Part shown: one piece after another, positions 24,536 through 33,659 of the stretch
How the letters are laid out: each line of letters opens with the position of its first letter
How positions within the stretch are numbered: the first letter of the stretch is position 1
Assembly (NCBI GenBank): GCA_964412555.1
Contig: CAYPPG010000007.1
Coordinates: forward strand, 62,001 to 126,000
Direction of reading: 5' to 3'
Source: CAYPPG01 sp964412555
Lineage (GTDB): Bacteria > Hinthialibacterota > Hinthialibacteria > Hinthialibacterales > Hinthialibacteraceae
Length of the DNA: 64,000 nucleotides
Notes under the pieces: generated by a model
What the model saw: only the letters and a program-made list of their open reading frames with translations
Databases searched by the model: none
Told to the model about the DNA's origin: nothing
Translations under genes and position numbers: made by a program

Positions 24536-25509
24536 TATCCCTCATGAATTTGTAAAAGTACTTTTTTTGCTCCGGTTTTTGAGGCGTGGCTCCAGGCTTC
24601 TTCGGCTCGTTCAAGGGGATATACGGCTTCGATCAACCTTTCTACCGGAATCTGGTGAGTGGATAAAAGATCGAGAGCAGGTGCGAAACGGCCGCATCGG
24701 GAACCGACAACCGTGATTTCATCGATCACAAGAGGTGTCAGGTCGAGGGCTTCGGCGTGAGCCATGGTGCTTTTCAAAACAATAGTCCCGCGGGGGCGGA
24801 CTAATGCCATGGATTGTTTCAGACCTTGAGAAGAACCTGTGGCTTCGACAACGACATCCCATTGCTTATGCATTGATTCGTCGATCTCGTTTTCCAGCAT
24901 TCCCTTGGCGTATCCTTTGACTACATCGAGTTTTTGTTTGTGATGGCCGATCAGCAAAGTATCCCGGCTATGGCGGCATGCGATGGCGAAAGCGATAAGA
25001 AGCCCTAATTTCCCATCGCCCAAAATGCAAATCCGATCCGTGGGTTGGACATGAATTTGTTCGAAAATCTCCAAAGCAGCTGCCAAAGGTTCTGTAAACA
25101 CGGCTTCTTCAACTGTAACAGAATCAGGAACCATAAAGAGATTTTCGGGTGGCAAAGCCAAGCGTTCCGCCATACAACCGTTGCGGTTGAGAATACCGAG
25201 AACCGAACGTTGAAGGCAGTGCCGTTCCAGTCCTTTTCGGCATAATTCACATTTCCCGCAGCCTGCGTTGATTTCTCCTACAACTCGGGTACCGCGTGGC
25301 CAGGGAGCATGATCGGAATCGATGATACCGATAAATTCGTGCCCGAGAATTCCTTCGAAGTCCATATATCCTTTTGTCAATTCGAGGTCTGTGCGGCAGA
25401 TTCCTGCCATTTGAACTCGGATTGCTATTTCTCCGTTCTCGAGAGCAGGTTCCGGATAATTGTGATCCAATTCGAGCCGGTTCTCTGTAAATCGTAATGC
25501 TTTCATCAT
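24535..25509 (-). CDS. Zinc-dependent MDR-family alcohol/polyol dehydrogenase
   Basis: 324 residues. Medium-chain dehydrogenase: catalytic-zinc region GICRTDLELTKGY and GHEFIGII, structural-zinc loop GCGKCELCRKGLERHC, and the nucleotide-binding region ICILGDGKLGLLIA followed by VVVEATGSS. Relatives oxidise secondary alcohols or polyols with NAD(P). The GDGKLG turn replaces the usual GxGxxG but retains the glycines that bind the cofactor. Two adjacent ATGs (25509, 25506) follow an AAAGGA site. It is the first gene of a two-gene unit with the membrane methyltransferase. Substrate is not indicated by context. Confidence 0.88.
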   Translation of the reverse strand: MMKALRFTENRLELDHNYPEPALENGEIAIRVQMAGICRTDLELTKGYMDFEGILGHEFIGIIDSDHAPWPRGTRVVGEINAGCGKCELCRKGLERHCLQRSVLGILNRNGCMAERLALPPENLFMVPDSVTVEEAVFTEPLAAALEIFEQIHVQPTDRICILGDGKLGLLIAFAIACRHSRDTLLIGHHKQKLDVVKGYAKGMLENEIDESMHKQWDVVVEATGSSQGLKQSMALVRPRGTIVLKSTMAHAEALDLTPLVIDEITVVGSRCGRFAPALDLLSTHQIPVERLIEAVYPLERAEEAWSHASKTGAKKVLLQIHEG

Positions 25510-25677
25510 TTTCCTTTCTAGTGTTTTCTTTTATATCATTTGCACAGTTTTTATGGTTAGCCCATATGAAATGAGACCAATTATGATTGATACTTCTTAC
25601 ATATTGATCTATTTGACTGTAATCTATTTATACATACAAATTCATTTTGTTATACCATTATGTGATAGGATGTGTGG

Positions 25678-26067
25678 ATGTCACTGATACGAATCGATCA
25701 CGAACATGTAACCACTTTAGCGTTCAATGAGGAAGAGCAGCTTCGCGATGCGGAAGCCATTCGCGAATATTTGAATGAAATAATCGAAGAAGGACGAATT
25801 CATATTTTATTTGATTTGGAGAATGTAACATATGTAAGCAGTTCGGTATTAGGCTGTTTCATCACGACTTTCCAGCAATTAGAAAAAAAGGGCGGGAAAT
25901 TGAAAATTACCAATGTTCGTCCCAATGTTGTCGGTGTATTCGAGATGACAAGACTCGATAGAATCATTGAAATTTTACAAGATCGTGAGACGGCTTATCG
26001 CTCATTCGGAATTCAAAGCGAAAAGAAAAGCCCGGACATCGATGAAGAAATACAAGAAATTTTTTGA
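25678..26067 (+). CDS. STAS-domain protein (anti-sigma factor antagonist type)
   Basis: About 129 residues: a single STAS domain plus a short acidic tail. The conserved segment LFDLENVTYVSSSVLGCFITTF contains the Ser cluster phosphorylated by anti-sigma kinases in SpoIIAA/RsbV proteins, and GGKLKITNVRPNVVGVFEMTRLDRI matches the second half of the fold. In partner-switching systems such proteins release a sigma factor or a c-di-GMP enzyme when dephosphorylated; no kinase or phosphatase gene is adjacent. The ATG at 25678 is preferred over a GTG two codons upstream because of the TAGGAT sequence ahead. It ends at a hairpin terminator. Confidence 0.86.
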   Translation: MSLIRIDHEHVTTLAFNEEEQLRDAEAIREYLNEIIEEGRIHILFDLENVTYVSSSVLGCFITTFQQLEKKGGKLKITNVRPNVVGVFEMTRLDRIIEILQDRETAYRSFGIQSEKKSPDIDEEIQEIF

Positions 26068-26124
26068 GTATTATTGAAATTTCCTACCTGTTCAAGTTCA
26101 CTCCATCTCATTCTCGAAAATGAA

Positions 26125-26150
26125 AAAGGGAGATGTTTCCATCTCCCTTT
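26125..26150. terminator. Rho-independent terminator, probably bidirectional
   Basis: Perfect 11-bp stem AAAGGGAGATG / CATCTCCCTTT with a TTTC loop. It lies between the convergent STAS and rpoD genes; an A-tract on one side and T residues on the other suit use from both directions. Confidence 0.8.
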
Positions 26151-26172
26151 GCTTGTCGCTCTCTTTCACCAG

Positions 26173-26203
26173 GGCAGACCTGGCGTCTTGCCCTGGCTAC
26201 CCC
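26173..26203. repeat. Dispersed repeat, family B
   Basis: AGGGCAGACCTGGCGTCTTGCCCTGGCTACCC-type unit with CCAGGGCA / TGCCCTGG arms. It sits between the terminator and the end of rpoD. Confidence 0.7.
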
Positions 26204-26219
26204 AGTAAGTAACCATACA

Positions 26220-27671
26220 TCAGTTCAGAAAATCGCGAATTTCGCGGCTTCGAAGCGGGTGACGCAGTTTCCGGATAGCGCGTTGTTCGATTTGGCGTAC
26301 CCGTTCCCGGGTAATTCCAAATCGTTTCCCGATATCACCCAATTTCCAAACTTTCCCGTCAGTCAATCCATAGCGAAGGCGAAGAATCGTTTCTTCCCGC
26401 TCCGACAACTGACAGAGGATATCTTCGATCCGTTTTCTCAAGACCCGGTTCGACAGGATCGTTTCGGGTTCGATCGTACTGGCATCTTTAATCAGTTCCC
26501 CGATGGTGGTTTCACGATCTTCCCGAACAGGAGTTTCGAGAGAGACGGGGTCCTGTTGCCAACCCATCAAGTCGATGATTCGGCGTTCTTCCATGCCCAG
26601 ATGGGCAGCAATCTCATGAACCGTGGGATCACGTCCCATCAATTGGGTCAGTTCGGTATTGGTCCGCTCAACCATGGCGATCTGATCGGTGACGCCGGTC
26701 GGGAGACGGATCGTACGCCGCTGTTGTTTCACGGCGCGAGAAATGCTTTGTCGAATCCACCATACTGCGTAGGTACTGAATTTAGTGCCGCGCGTATAAT
26801 CAAATTTATCAACGGCGCGCGTCAAGCCAAGGTTTCCTTCTTGGATCAAATCCAGCATAGGAATGCCGCAGTGTTTATAGCGTTTTGCGACAGAGACAAC
26901 CAGCCGCAAATTTCCGCGTATCATTGCCTGGCGAGCTTCGCGAATCTGTTTCAATCCTTCGCGTACAGTTTTGTAACATTCACCGAGGCGTTTGGGGGTA
27001 TCTCCCAGTTCAGCAGCGACTTTCTTCTTTTCAGAAGGCGTTTTCGCATGTTTCATGCGAAGGAAAGCCATACGCAATCCTTTGGCCAATCGCCAGAGCG
27101 CATTGACGTCCAGGTCCATATTGTAAATGATACCCATCCATTTTTTGTAGCGGTTATCAAGCTGACGCTGTGAAAGGTTTCCTTCATCTTCTTCACGGAA
27201 TCCTTGTTTAATGATCCGAATTTGGCGCTTCATTTCTTTGACGGTCTTTGCCAATTCAGTCTTGCGCCGTGCTTTTCCAGCATCCGGATTTCTCATCGTG
27301 ACATGAGGAGAACGTTCTCCGGTCGCCAAATCATCAACCAATTTTTCTAAATCGCTGATCACATATCGGGAATGAGAAAAGCCTTCCGCCAAGTAGCGGC
27401 GGCCAAGATCCATTTTTTGATAGATCTCGACTTCATCTTCCCGAGTCAGAAGGGAGTAGTTCCCGATTTCCCGGAGATATTCTTTCACAGGATTATAGGT
27501 AAATCGATCTCCCGTACGAGAACGGCGGACGTTTTGAATTTCGCCCATTTCATTCTCATCGATCTCCTCTAATTCCTCTAGAATAGGGTCAATCGCTACC
27601 TCAACAGTATCATCGAGTAGTTTGATTCCCTTCAGTTCTTCATTGATTTCATGGTCTCTGGTCGTAATCAT
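26220..27671 (-). CDS. rpoD: Primary RNA polymerase sigma factor (sigma-70 group 1)
   Basis: 483 residues. All sigma-70 regions are present in order: 1.2 (NPVKEYLREIGNYSLLTREDEV), a non-conserved spacer (about 110-240), 2.1-2.4 (GNLRLVVSVAKRYKHCGIPMLDLIQEGNLGLTRAVDKFDYTRGTKFSTYAVWWIRQSISRAV), 3 (TNTELTQLMGRDPTVHEIAAHLG), and 4.1-4.2 (LSEREETILRLRYGL...LGDIGKRFGITRERVRQIEQRAIRKLRHP). Regions 2.4 and 4.2 match housekeeping factors that read TTGACA/TATAAT promoters. It is preceded by GAGAAAGG. Region 1.1 is short. A long non-coding stretch lies upstream, as expected for a gene with its own complex promoter region. Confidence 0.95.
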   Translation of the reverse strand: MITTRDHEINEELKGIKLLDDTVEVAIDPILEELEEIDENEMGEIQNVRRSRTGDRFTYNPVKEYLREIGNYSLLTREDEVEIYQKMDLGRRYLAEGFSHSRYVISDLEKLVDDLATGERSPHVTMRNPDAGKARRKTELAKTVKEMKRQIRIIKQGFREEDEGNLSQRQLDNRYKKWMGIIYNMDLDVNALWRLAKGLRMAFLRMKHAKTPSEKKKVAAELGDTPKRLGECYKTVREGLKQIREARQAMIRGNLRLVVSVAKRYKHCGIPMLDLIQEGNLGLTRAVDKFDYTRGTKFSTYAVWWIRQSISRAVKQQRRTIRLPTGVTDQIAMVERTNTELTQLMGRDPTVHEIAAHLGMEERRIIDLMGWQQDPVSLETPVREDRETTIGELIKDASTIEPETILSNRVLRKRIEDILCQLSEREETILRLRYGLTDGKVWKLGDIGKRFGITRERVRQIEQRAIRKLRHPLRSREIRDFLN

Positions 27672-28358
27672 AAAAATATACCTTTCTCAGTTAACCTCGT
27701 TTCTTATAGAGAAGATCATTAAGTAATATATGCAAGTATTGTACCATCATTCTCAATCCTCCGTATATTAGTCATTCATGCAAATAAGAACATTTTCTAT
27801 CTCATTTTTCTCGATTTTACTGTTCCAAATTGGTACAGTAATGTTCATTTTAGACGCAATTTAGTGAAGCGAATGTTCTGTGATCCAAGGTGAGATTTCA
27901 GTGTTTTGTAATCAAAGACATTACTATAACCAATGACCGTAGGCATAAGTAACTCAATAGATTACTTTGCACGAAGAACCATTTACCGGCATTTCCGATA
28001 GTATATTTACAAATCAATCGAAGAATATCTCTTTTCCATATCCAGATTCGAATTTTTCAAATCTGATAAATCATCGATTGATTTGTCAAAATTGAAACTA
28101 CGCACAAAGGCAATCAAAAGGGCCCATGATTCATAAGTGTAATAATGAATCGAAAGCGTATCAAAATGATACGCCCCAACAAAAGATCATAATATTATAG
28201 CATAAGAATAAGGATTTGCCATATCTTTTTTTCGATCACACTACTTTAGATCAATAAATTCAAATAGATAATGTAATAATTTCCATCTGATTCAAGCACT
28301 TGTGCAGAGAGCGGATTTGTGAAGAATAGGAAGTAAATTATGAAGGAAGGATTTGACC
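27672..28358. other. AT-rich intergenic region between divergent genes
   Basis: 687 bases without a supportable gene. It must carry the promoters for rpoD (minus) and for the sugar isomerase gene (plus). A 28-codon hydrophobic frame at 27778 has no ribosome site and is probably chance. No repeat of the dispersed families is present here. Confidence 0.6.
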
Positions 28359-29345
28359 ATGAACGACACTAGTCATAGGAATTTGCAAAAGAGAACAAAT
28401 TTTTTTCACGTGGATCGGCGTTTGTTTCTTGCGGGAGTTTTGTCCGGAAGTATCGTTTCAAATTTGAACACTTCTTTTGCCATGAAAAAAACGAACGAAA
28501 AATGTTCGTTGTGTTTATTTTCAAAACACTTGGGATGGATGAATTATGAGCAGCTGGCCGAGACAACGGCTCAGCTCGGTTTTACCGGCGTGGATCTGAC
28601 TGTAAGACCGAAAGGCCATGTTTTGCCGGAAAATGTCGAAAGAGATTTACCGAAAGCCACAAAAGCAATTCGGGGTGCTGGTTTGGATGTCATGATGATC
28701 ACAACACGAATAGCCGATCCGGATGACAAGACCACGCATGCTATTTTGAAAACGGCATCAGAGTTAGGGATTCCCTTTTATCGCATCGGTTCGTGGAAAT
28801 ATGACCCAAAACGTGAAATTTTGCCACAGCTGCGAGAATGGAATACCAAATTGAAGAAATTAGAAAAATTCAACCGAATGTATAATGTACGAGCCGGTTA
28901 TCACAATCATTCAGGACATAACTATATCGGAGCGCCAATGTGGGATATTTACGAGATGTTAAAAGGAATTGATCCGGAGTGGATTGGGTGTAATTTCGAT
29001 GCCGCTCATGCGGTCGCCGAAGGTGGGTATGGCGCATGGGAGATCAATTTTAAACTGTTGGCGGACCGAATCAAAATGTGTGCGATTAAAGACAGTCAAT
29101 GGGTCAAGCAAGAGGGACGTTGGCGTATGACTCATCCGCCGGTCGGGGAAGGCATGACTCCTTGGCCGCAAGTCTTATCCATGTTGAAGGAGGCCGGCTT
29201 TTCCGGACCGATGTCGATGCATTTTGAATATGATATTCCCGCGAAGTCAGAAGAAGAGGAGCGGAAGAAATCCATTGAGTGTATTCGGAGAGATGCGAAC
29301 GTATTTCGAAAGATGTTGGAAGAGGCAGATATGATTTCCATTTGA
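28359..29345 (+). CDS. Exported sugar phosphate isomerase/epimerase-like TIM-barrel protein
   Basis: 328 residues. The N-terminus DRRLFLAGVLSGSIVSNLNTSFA resembles a Tat or lipoprotein-like export signal, although only one Arg pair is present. The mature part is an AP-endonuclease-2-type TIM barrel: LGFTGVDLTVRPKG, YHNHSGHN (metal-binding histidines), WIGCNFDAAHAV, IKMCAIKDSQW and GPMSMHFEYD. Such proteins isomerise or epimerise sugars with a divalent metal. Start at the ATG at 28359 after GAAGGA; a TTG two codons earlier is possible. It is isolated, followed by two family C repeats. Confidence 0.85.
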   Translation: MNDTSHRNLQKRTNFFHVDRRLFLAGVLSGSIVSNLNTSFAMKKTNEKCSLCLFSKHLGWMNYEQLAETTAQLGFTGVDLTVRPKGHVLPENVERDLPKATKAIRGAGLDVMMITTRIADPDDKTTHAILKTASELGIPFYRIGSWKYDPKREILPQLREWNTKLKKLEKFNRMYNVRAGYHNHSGHNYIGAPMWDIYEMLKGIDPEWIGCNFDAAHAVAEGGYGAWEINFKLLADRIKMCAIKDSQWVKQEGRWRMTHPPVGEGMTPWPQVLSMLKEAGFSGPMSMHFEYDIPAKSEEEERKKSIECIRRDANVFRKMLEEADMISI

Positions 29346-29359
29346 AACTGACGGATATT

Positions 29360-29446
29360 ATGCAGACAGGATGTCCGCACCACAATTTTGACTTTGTGCA
29401 GACAGGATGTCCGCACCACAATTTTTCACTTTGTGCCTTGGCATCA
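29360..29446. repeat. Dispersed repeat, family C, two tandem units reaching into the next gene
   Basis: Two units with the core CAGGATGTCCGCACCACAAT start at about 29365 and 29401. The second continues through TTGTGCCTTGGCATCAT, whose TCA supplies the TGA stop codon of the response-regulator gene on the minus strand (29444-29446). Confidence 0.8.
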
Positions 29447-30865
29447 TTTATAGTTCTTCAATATAAGGTTGTAATCGCGAATTTTGCGGTACAGGGTGGC
29501 GGGGCTTACGCGGAGACCGGCGGCGGCTTTGGATACGTTTCCTTGGGTTCTTTTCAGCGCTTCTTCGATGCCGCGGCGTTCGAGATCTTCAAGAGGAACG
29601 ATGTGACTCCCCGATTCTTTCTCAGATTCCACCATTGTTTTCGCTGTTATGGGAGGAGAAATGGTTTCCGGGCGGTCATGATCGATTTGTTCCATAGTTG
29701 TTGTGCGCACCGGTTCGGGGAGCATCTCCCGGGTGAGTGTCAACCCATCATTCAATACAATGGCTTGATGAATGCAGTTTTCCAGTTCGCGCACATTCCC
29801 CGGCCATGAATAGACACAGAGCATATCCAGTGCTTCATTGTTGATCTCTTCAAATCGCTTTCCGTTTTGTTCGCTATATTTTTGAATAAAATAATCGACG
29901 AGGTGGGGGATATCTTCGCGGCGTTCCCGTAACGGCGGGACCGGAATCCGAACGACATTCAAGCGATAATATAAATCTTCACGAAGATGGTTCGTTTTGA
30001 TCGCTTCGAGAGGATCGCGATTGGTTGCGGAAATCACGCGGGTATCGGAAGTGATTTTGTCTTTACCCCCAACACGGTAAAACGTAAAGTCCTGTAGAAA
30101 ACGGAGCAATTTCGCCTGTAAATTGATATCCATTTCACTAATTTCATCGAGGAAGAGAGTGGTTTCGTGGGCGCGCTCGCACCGGCCGATATAACGGTTG
30201 TTGGCGCCGGTAAAGGCATTGCGTTCATGGCCGAACAGTTCGCTTTCCATCAATTCTTTGGGAATGGCGGCACAGTTGACGTCAACCAACTCACGATTTT
30301 TGCGGGGGGAGAGTTGATGAATCGCGCGGGCAACCAGTTCTTTTCCGGTGCCGCTTTCTCCCGTAATCATCACGGGCGCATTTGTCGGCGCCACGGTTTC
30401 TATAATACGGAATATAACTTGCATCTCTGAACTGATACCGAGGAGATCACATAATTGGTTGCGGTGAGAGCGTTGAAAGGTTGTGACCTGCTTTTTTAAG
30501 GCGCTGCTCTCGAGAGCGTTTTTGACGGACACATTGATGCGGTTAAAGTCGATGGGTTTGGGACAAAAGTCGTATGCTCCTTTCCGCATTGCTTCGACGG
30601 CTTTTTCGATACTCCCATGGGCAGTAATGATAATGACCGGTACATCGGGAAGGCCTTCATGCACTTCCTCGAGCAGATCGATTCCGTTCCCATCGGGAAG
30701 ATAAATATCCAATAATAAAAGATCGAATTCCAAATGATTCAAAGTATTGCGTAAGCCTGCCGCATCTTCCTCGCAATGGACGGAATACCCCACTTTGGTC
30801 AAATGAGTTTCGAGAAGCAGGCGAGTTGTAGCATCATCATCGACAACGACAATTTTTGGTTTCAT
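29444..30865 (-). CDS. NtrC-family sigma-54-dependent response regulator
   Basis: About 473 residues. Order: receiver domain 1-120 (VVVDDD, phospho-acceptor in LLLLDIYLPDGNG, KPI), AAA+ domain about 145-380 (Walker A GESGTGKELVARAIH, ESELFGHE, Walker B LFLDEISEM, SATNRDP, RLNVVRIPVPPLRERREDIP), and a Fis-type helix-turn-helix at the C-terminus (IEEALKRTQGNVSKAAAGLRVSPATLYRKIR). The sigma-54 contact loop reads NAFTGA rather than GAFTGA. The start is placed at the ATG at 30865 (GGGGGAAG site); an upstream TTG/ATG frame adds 12 unlikely residues. No sensor kinase gene is adjacent. It could drive the sigma-54-like promoter at 33595. Confidence 0.93.
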   Translation of the reverse strand: MKPKIVVVDDDATTRLLLETHLTKVGYSVHCEEDAAGLRNTLNHLEFDLLLLDIYLPDGNGIDLLEEVHEGLPDVPVIIITAHGSIEKAVEAMRKGAYDFCPKPIDFNRINVSVKNALESSALKKQVTTFQRSHRNQLCDLLGISSEMQVIFRIIETVAPTNAPVMITGESGTGKELVARAIHQLSPRKNRELVDVNCAAIPKELMESELFGHERNAFTGANNRYIGRCERAHETTLFLDEISEMDINLQAKLLRFLQDFTFYRVGGKDKITSDTRVISATNRDPLEAIKTNHLREDLYYRLNVVRIPVPPLRERREDIPHLVDYFIQKYSEQNGKRFEEINNEALDMLCVYSWPGNVRELENCIHQAIVLNDGLTLTREMLPEPVRTTTMEQIDHDRPETISPPITAKTMVESEKESGSHIVPLEDLERRGIEEALKRTQGNVSKAAAGLRVSPATLYRKIRDYNLILKNYK

Positions 30866-31141
30866 ATTCTTCCCCCTGAAAGGGATGATCCGGATCAACA
30901 AAATACTATATAATTAAATATTTAAACCACTTTTTAACGAGATGAGAAACATGTTGCACATTGTGAGTAATGTACATTCAAATTGGAATTTGATCAATTC
31001 TTATCCGTTCATTCCATGAAGGCGAAAATCACAAATTGTCAAAAAGGCTTGACGAAGCGATACATTTTCGTTTACCGTAGCTTAGTGCACTAAGACTGTT
31101 GTATTTTCAGCTCGATTCTATTAAAAGAACAGGAGATCGAC

Positions 31142-32287
31142 ATGAAAGGTTATTGGAAACTCATGAAACAATCGGTACTCAGCATGGTGTTGGGCGCAAG
31201 CCTAGCGCTATCGACCTCTGCAGAAATTCCGTTTCGTCATGTCATCGTCGATGACAATCAACCCACACGGCCTTATACAAAAATTATTGGGGATTTGGAT
31301 GGAGACAAATTTCCCGATATTATCATCGCCGGAGCGCAAAGCCCATTGTTATGGTACACCTATCCGGAGTGGACAAAAACCGTGATTGCCGAAGGCGGTT
31401 ATAAGACCGTGGACGGAGAAGTTGGCGATATCGATGGAGATGGAGATTTGGATATTGTAATGGGGGGTACTTTTTGGTATGAGAATCCCAGGCCAAACGG
31501 TGATCCCCAAAAAGGTCCTTGGAAAGCCCATCAAATCGCCGATCACCGAACGCACGATGTGGAAGTCGGCGATCTCGACGGCGACGGTGATTTGGATGTG
31601 GTTACCCGCGATCAATCCGACTTCGGGACGAAGAAAGGCAATGAAATTCATATTTGGATGCAAGAGAATCCGGATCAATGGAAGGAACACATGATCCATT
31701 GTCCTCATGGAGAAGGTATCGTTCTTGCCGATCTCGACGGCGACGGGGATCCCGATATCGTGATCGGGGGGATTTGGTTTGAGAATACCCAGAAAATCCT
31801 GGATGGAGAATGGATCGAACATTCTTTTGCCGAGTGGCATCCCAGCGCATCGGTGGATGTTGCGGATTTCAATCTGGACGGCCGAATGGACATCGCGTTG
31901 ACTCCTTCCGAATTACGAGGGAATTATTACAAAATTGCCTGGTTCGAAGCGCCAAACGATCCGGTCCAAGAGAACTGGAAGGAACATCGAATCGAAGAAA
32001 ACGTCGAATGTATCTACCATTCACTAGTTGCTGCAGATATGGACAATGACGGTGATCCGGATATCGTCACAGCGGAAATGCATCAGGGAGAGGATCCTGA
32101 TGAAGTGATGGTTTACATCAATCAGGGGAAAGGAAAATCGTTTCACAAACATATTCTTTCGAAAAAAGGAACTCATGATACGTATGTTGGTGATATCGGA
32201 AACGACGGCGATTTGGATATCATCGGAGCGAATCATGCCGGAGAGTATTCGCCGGTGGAATTGTGGGAAAATCAACTAAATCCTTAA
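31142..32287 (+). CDS. Secreted FG-GAP/VCBS repeat protein
   Basis: 381 residues with an AGGAG ribosome site and signal peptide (about 1-27, ending STSAE). It has seven propeller blades, most carrying the calcium-binding loop D-x-D-G-D-x-x-x-D-I: GDLDGDKFPDII, GDIDGDGDLDIVMGG, GDLDGDGDLDVV, ADLDGDGDPDIVIGG, ADFNLDGRMDIAL, ADMDNDGDPDIVTAE and GDIGNDGDLDIIGA. The WYENP segments between loops resemble those of FG-GAP proteins common in Poribacteria-like and Planctomycete genomes. Located outside the cytoplasm; partner unknown. It is followed by a family F repeat and by a nucleoside hydrolase gene in the same direction. Confidence 0.87.
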   Translation: MKGYWKLMKQSVLSMVLGASLALSTSAEIPFRHVIVDDNQPTRPYTKIIGDLDGDKFPDIIIAGAQSPLLWYTYPEWTKTVIAEGGYKTVDGEVGDIDGDGDLDIVMGGTFWYENPRPNGDPQKGPWKAHQIADHRTHDVEVGDLDGDGDLDVVTRDQSDFGTKKGNEIHIWMQENPDQWKEHMIHCPHGEGIVLADLDGDGDPDIVIGGIWFENTQKILDGEWIEHSFAEWHPSASVDVADFNLDGRMDIALTPSELRGNYYKIAWFEAPNDPVQENWKEHRIEENVECIYHSLVAADMDNDGDPDIVTAEMHQGEDPDEVMVYINQGKGKSFHKHILSKKGTHDTYVGDIGNDGDLDIIGANHAGEYSPVELWENQLNP

Positions 32288-32291
32288 TTTT

Positions 32292-32345
32292 TTTGTCTGA
32301 ATCAGGATAGGCCGGATTGTAGGATGACCAGGATTGATGGAGATA
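32292..32345. repeat. Dispersed repeat, family F
   Basis: GTCTGAATCAGGATAGGCC, then GGATTGTAGGATGACCAGGATTGATGGA. Related sequence occurs at 58973-59016 and, inverted, at 59101-59147. Confidence 0.6.
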
Positions 32346-32404
32346 AAAGGCCAAGACTTTGGTTGAATCCGACTAAACAATAATTTCATCAAAGGACCAA
32401 TCTC

Positions 32405-33352
32405 ATGTTCAACAATTATGTGAAGTTTCTTTTTTGGGGAATCGTTCTGTCACCGATTGTATGCCAATGCGAAGAAAGGAAAGTTCCGCAGTTTCCGCCG
32501 CAGGAAGAGACACTTCGTGTCATCATCGATACGGATGCGGCGTGTGAGATCGATGATTTGTACGCCATCGCTTTGGCGCTTTTGTCGACGGACCGATTCG
32601 AGATTGAAGGATTCATCGGCGCTCATTTTGGTGATGCCGGAGGGCCGGATGGTGTGAACCGATCCATCAAGGCTATCAAAACCGTTATGGAAAAAGCGGG
32701 GATGGCGGGTAAATTTCCGGTAAAGCGTGGCGCAGATCCGTTCCAATACAGCGAAGTGCCGGTGGAATCGGAAGGGATCGATTTCATTATCGACCGTGCT
32801 ATGAATGGCGATCCTGAGAGGCCATTATATGTGGTCTTGCTGGGGCCGGCTACGGATATCGCTTCCGCATATCTGAAACGTCCGGAAATCAAGGATCGTG
32901 TCGTTGTCTTCTGGCACGGACGAACACAATGGCCGGTGAAGTGTTGGAATTTCAACGCCTATAACGACTTGAAAGCCGTGCGCATTCTGTTTACTTCCGA
33001 CTTGCCTCTCATCCTCTTCGACACCGGCACATATCTCCGCTGCCCGATGGACGAATCGAAAGAAAGAATGTATCCATACGGCGACTTGGGAAAGTATTTA
33101 CATGAATTTCGTTCAAGAAAAGATTGGTATCAGTCTCCGGCCAAAGGATTTTACGATTTGGGGGATATTGCAGCATTGGCTGATCCCAATCTCGTATATT
33201 ATGAAATCGTGGATGCGCCGGAAGTGAATTGGGATATGAATTATGTTCACAATCGGAAACATGGAAAGATGGTGAGAATTTATCAGATTGATCGGGAAAG
33301 GACATTTGAATTACTCTATGAGAAGTTGAAACAGCACAGCAAAAATCAATAA
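32405..33352 (+). CDS. Exported nucleoside hydrolase-like protein
   Basis: 315 residues with a signal peptide (about 1-22). Inosine-uridine-preferring nucleoside hydrolase fold: the metal site appears as VIIDTDAACEIDDLYAIALAL, with EIDD in place of the usual DPGIDD spacing, followed by GFIGAHFG, YVVLLGPATDIASAYLKRPEI and WNFNAYNDLKAVRILF (the N-x-x-x-D contact). Such enzymes split nucleosides into base and ribose with a calcium ion; the DTDAACEIDD subgroup is often of uncertain substrate. It is located in the periplasm or outside by its signal. It lies in the same direction as the FG-GAP gene, 117 bases downstream. Confidence 0.85.
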   Translation: MFNNYVKFLFWGIVLSPIVCQCEERKVPQFPPQEETLRVIIDTDAACEIDDLYAIALALLSTDRFEIEGFIGAHFGDAGGPDGVNRSIKAIKTVMEKAGMAGKFPVKRGADPFQYSEVPVESEGIDFIIDRAMNGDPERPLYVVLLGPATDIASAYLKRPEIKDRVVVFWHGRTQWPVKCWNFNAYNDLKAVRILFTSDLPLILFDTGTYLRCPMDESKERMYPYGDLGKYLHEFRSRKDWYQSPAKGFYDLGDIAALADPNLVYYEIVDAPEVNWDMNYVHNRKHGKMVRIYQIDRERTFELLYEKLKQHSKNQ

Positions 33353-33594
33353 ATCGAATTGATCCCATTATATAATTGATTCCACCTCGATTGCGACAAC
33401 GATATTCTGTAACGGAAAAGGTTACTCAATATATCGATGTAACTTATAATACTACTATCACGTTACCAATTTATCGATTCAACAAAAGTCAAATAAAATA
33501 TATTTATAATCCATCCACCGCAAGTCAAAATATTTCAACAAGTTAGCACAATTCATTGTAATTTCCCCACCTAATTATCAGAAATTCCTAACAT
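33353..33594. other. Intergenic region upstream of the aminotransferase-to-chemoreceptor run
   Basis: AT-rich and without a gene. It lies between the nucleoside hydrolase gene and the sigma-54-like promoter at 33595 and is the expected place for upstream activator binding; no clear inverted repeat stands out. Confidence 0.5.
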
Positions 33595-33610
33595 TGGCAC
33601 AGTTATCGCG
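33595..33610 (+). promoter_or_regulatory. Sigma-54-type promoter (-24/-12)
   Basis: TGGCAC-N5-TCGCG matches the consensus TGGCAC-N5-TTGCA at the invariant GG and GC with correct spacing. It is 50 bases before the ATG of the class V aminotransferase gene. A sigma-54 activator gene is in the same window at 29444-30865, though it need not be its regulator. Confidence 0.55.
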
Positions 33611-33659
33611 TGGAGAGGAAATTAGACACAAGATGATATTCTGTTATTGATGGGGAATA

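Noticed and set aside
26133..27173. 346-codon plus-strand frame opposite rpoD
   Set aside because: Antisense shadow of the well-conserved sigma factor; no ribosome site and unusual composition.
27778..27864. 28-codon hydrophobic frame in the rpoD upstream region
   Set aside because: Too short, no ribosome site, and T-rich DNA readily yields such peptides.
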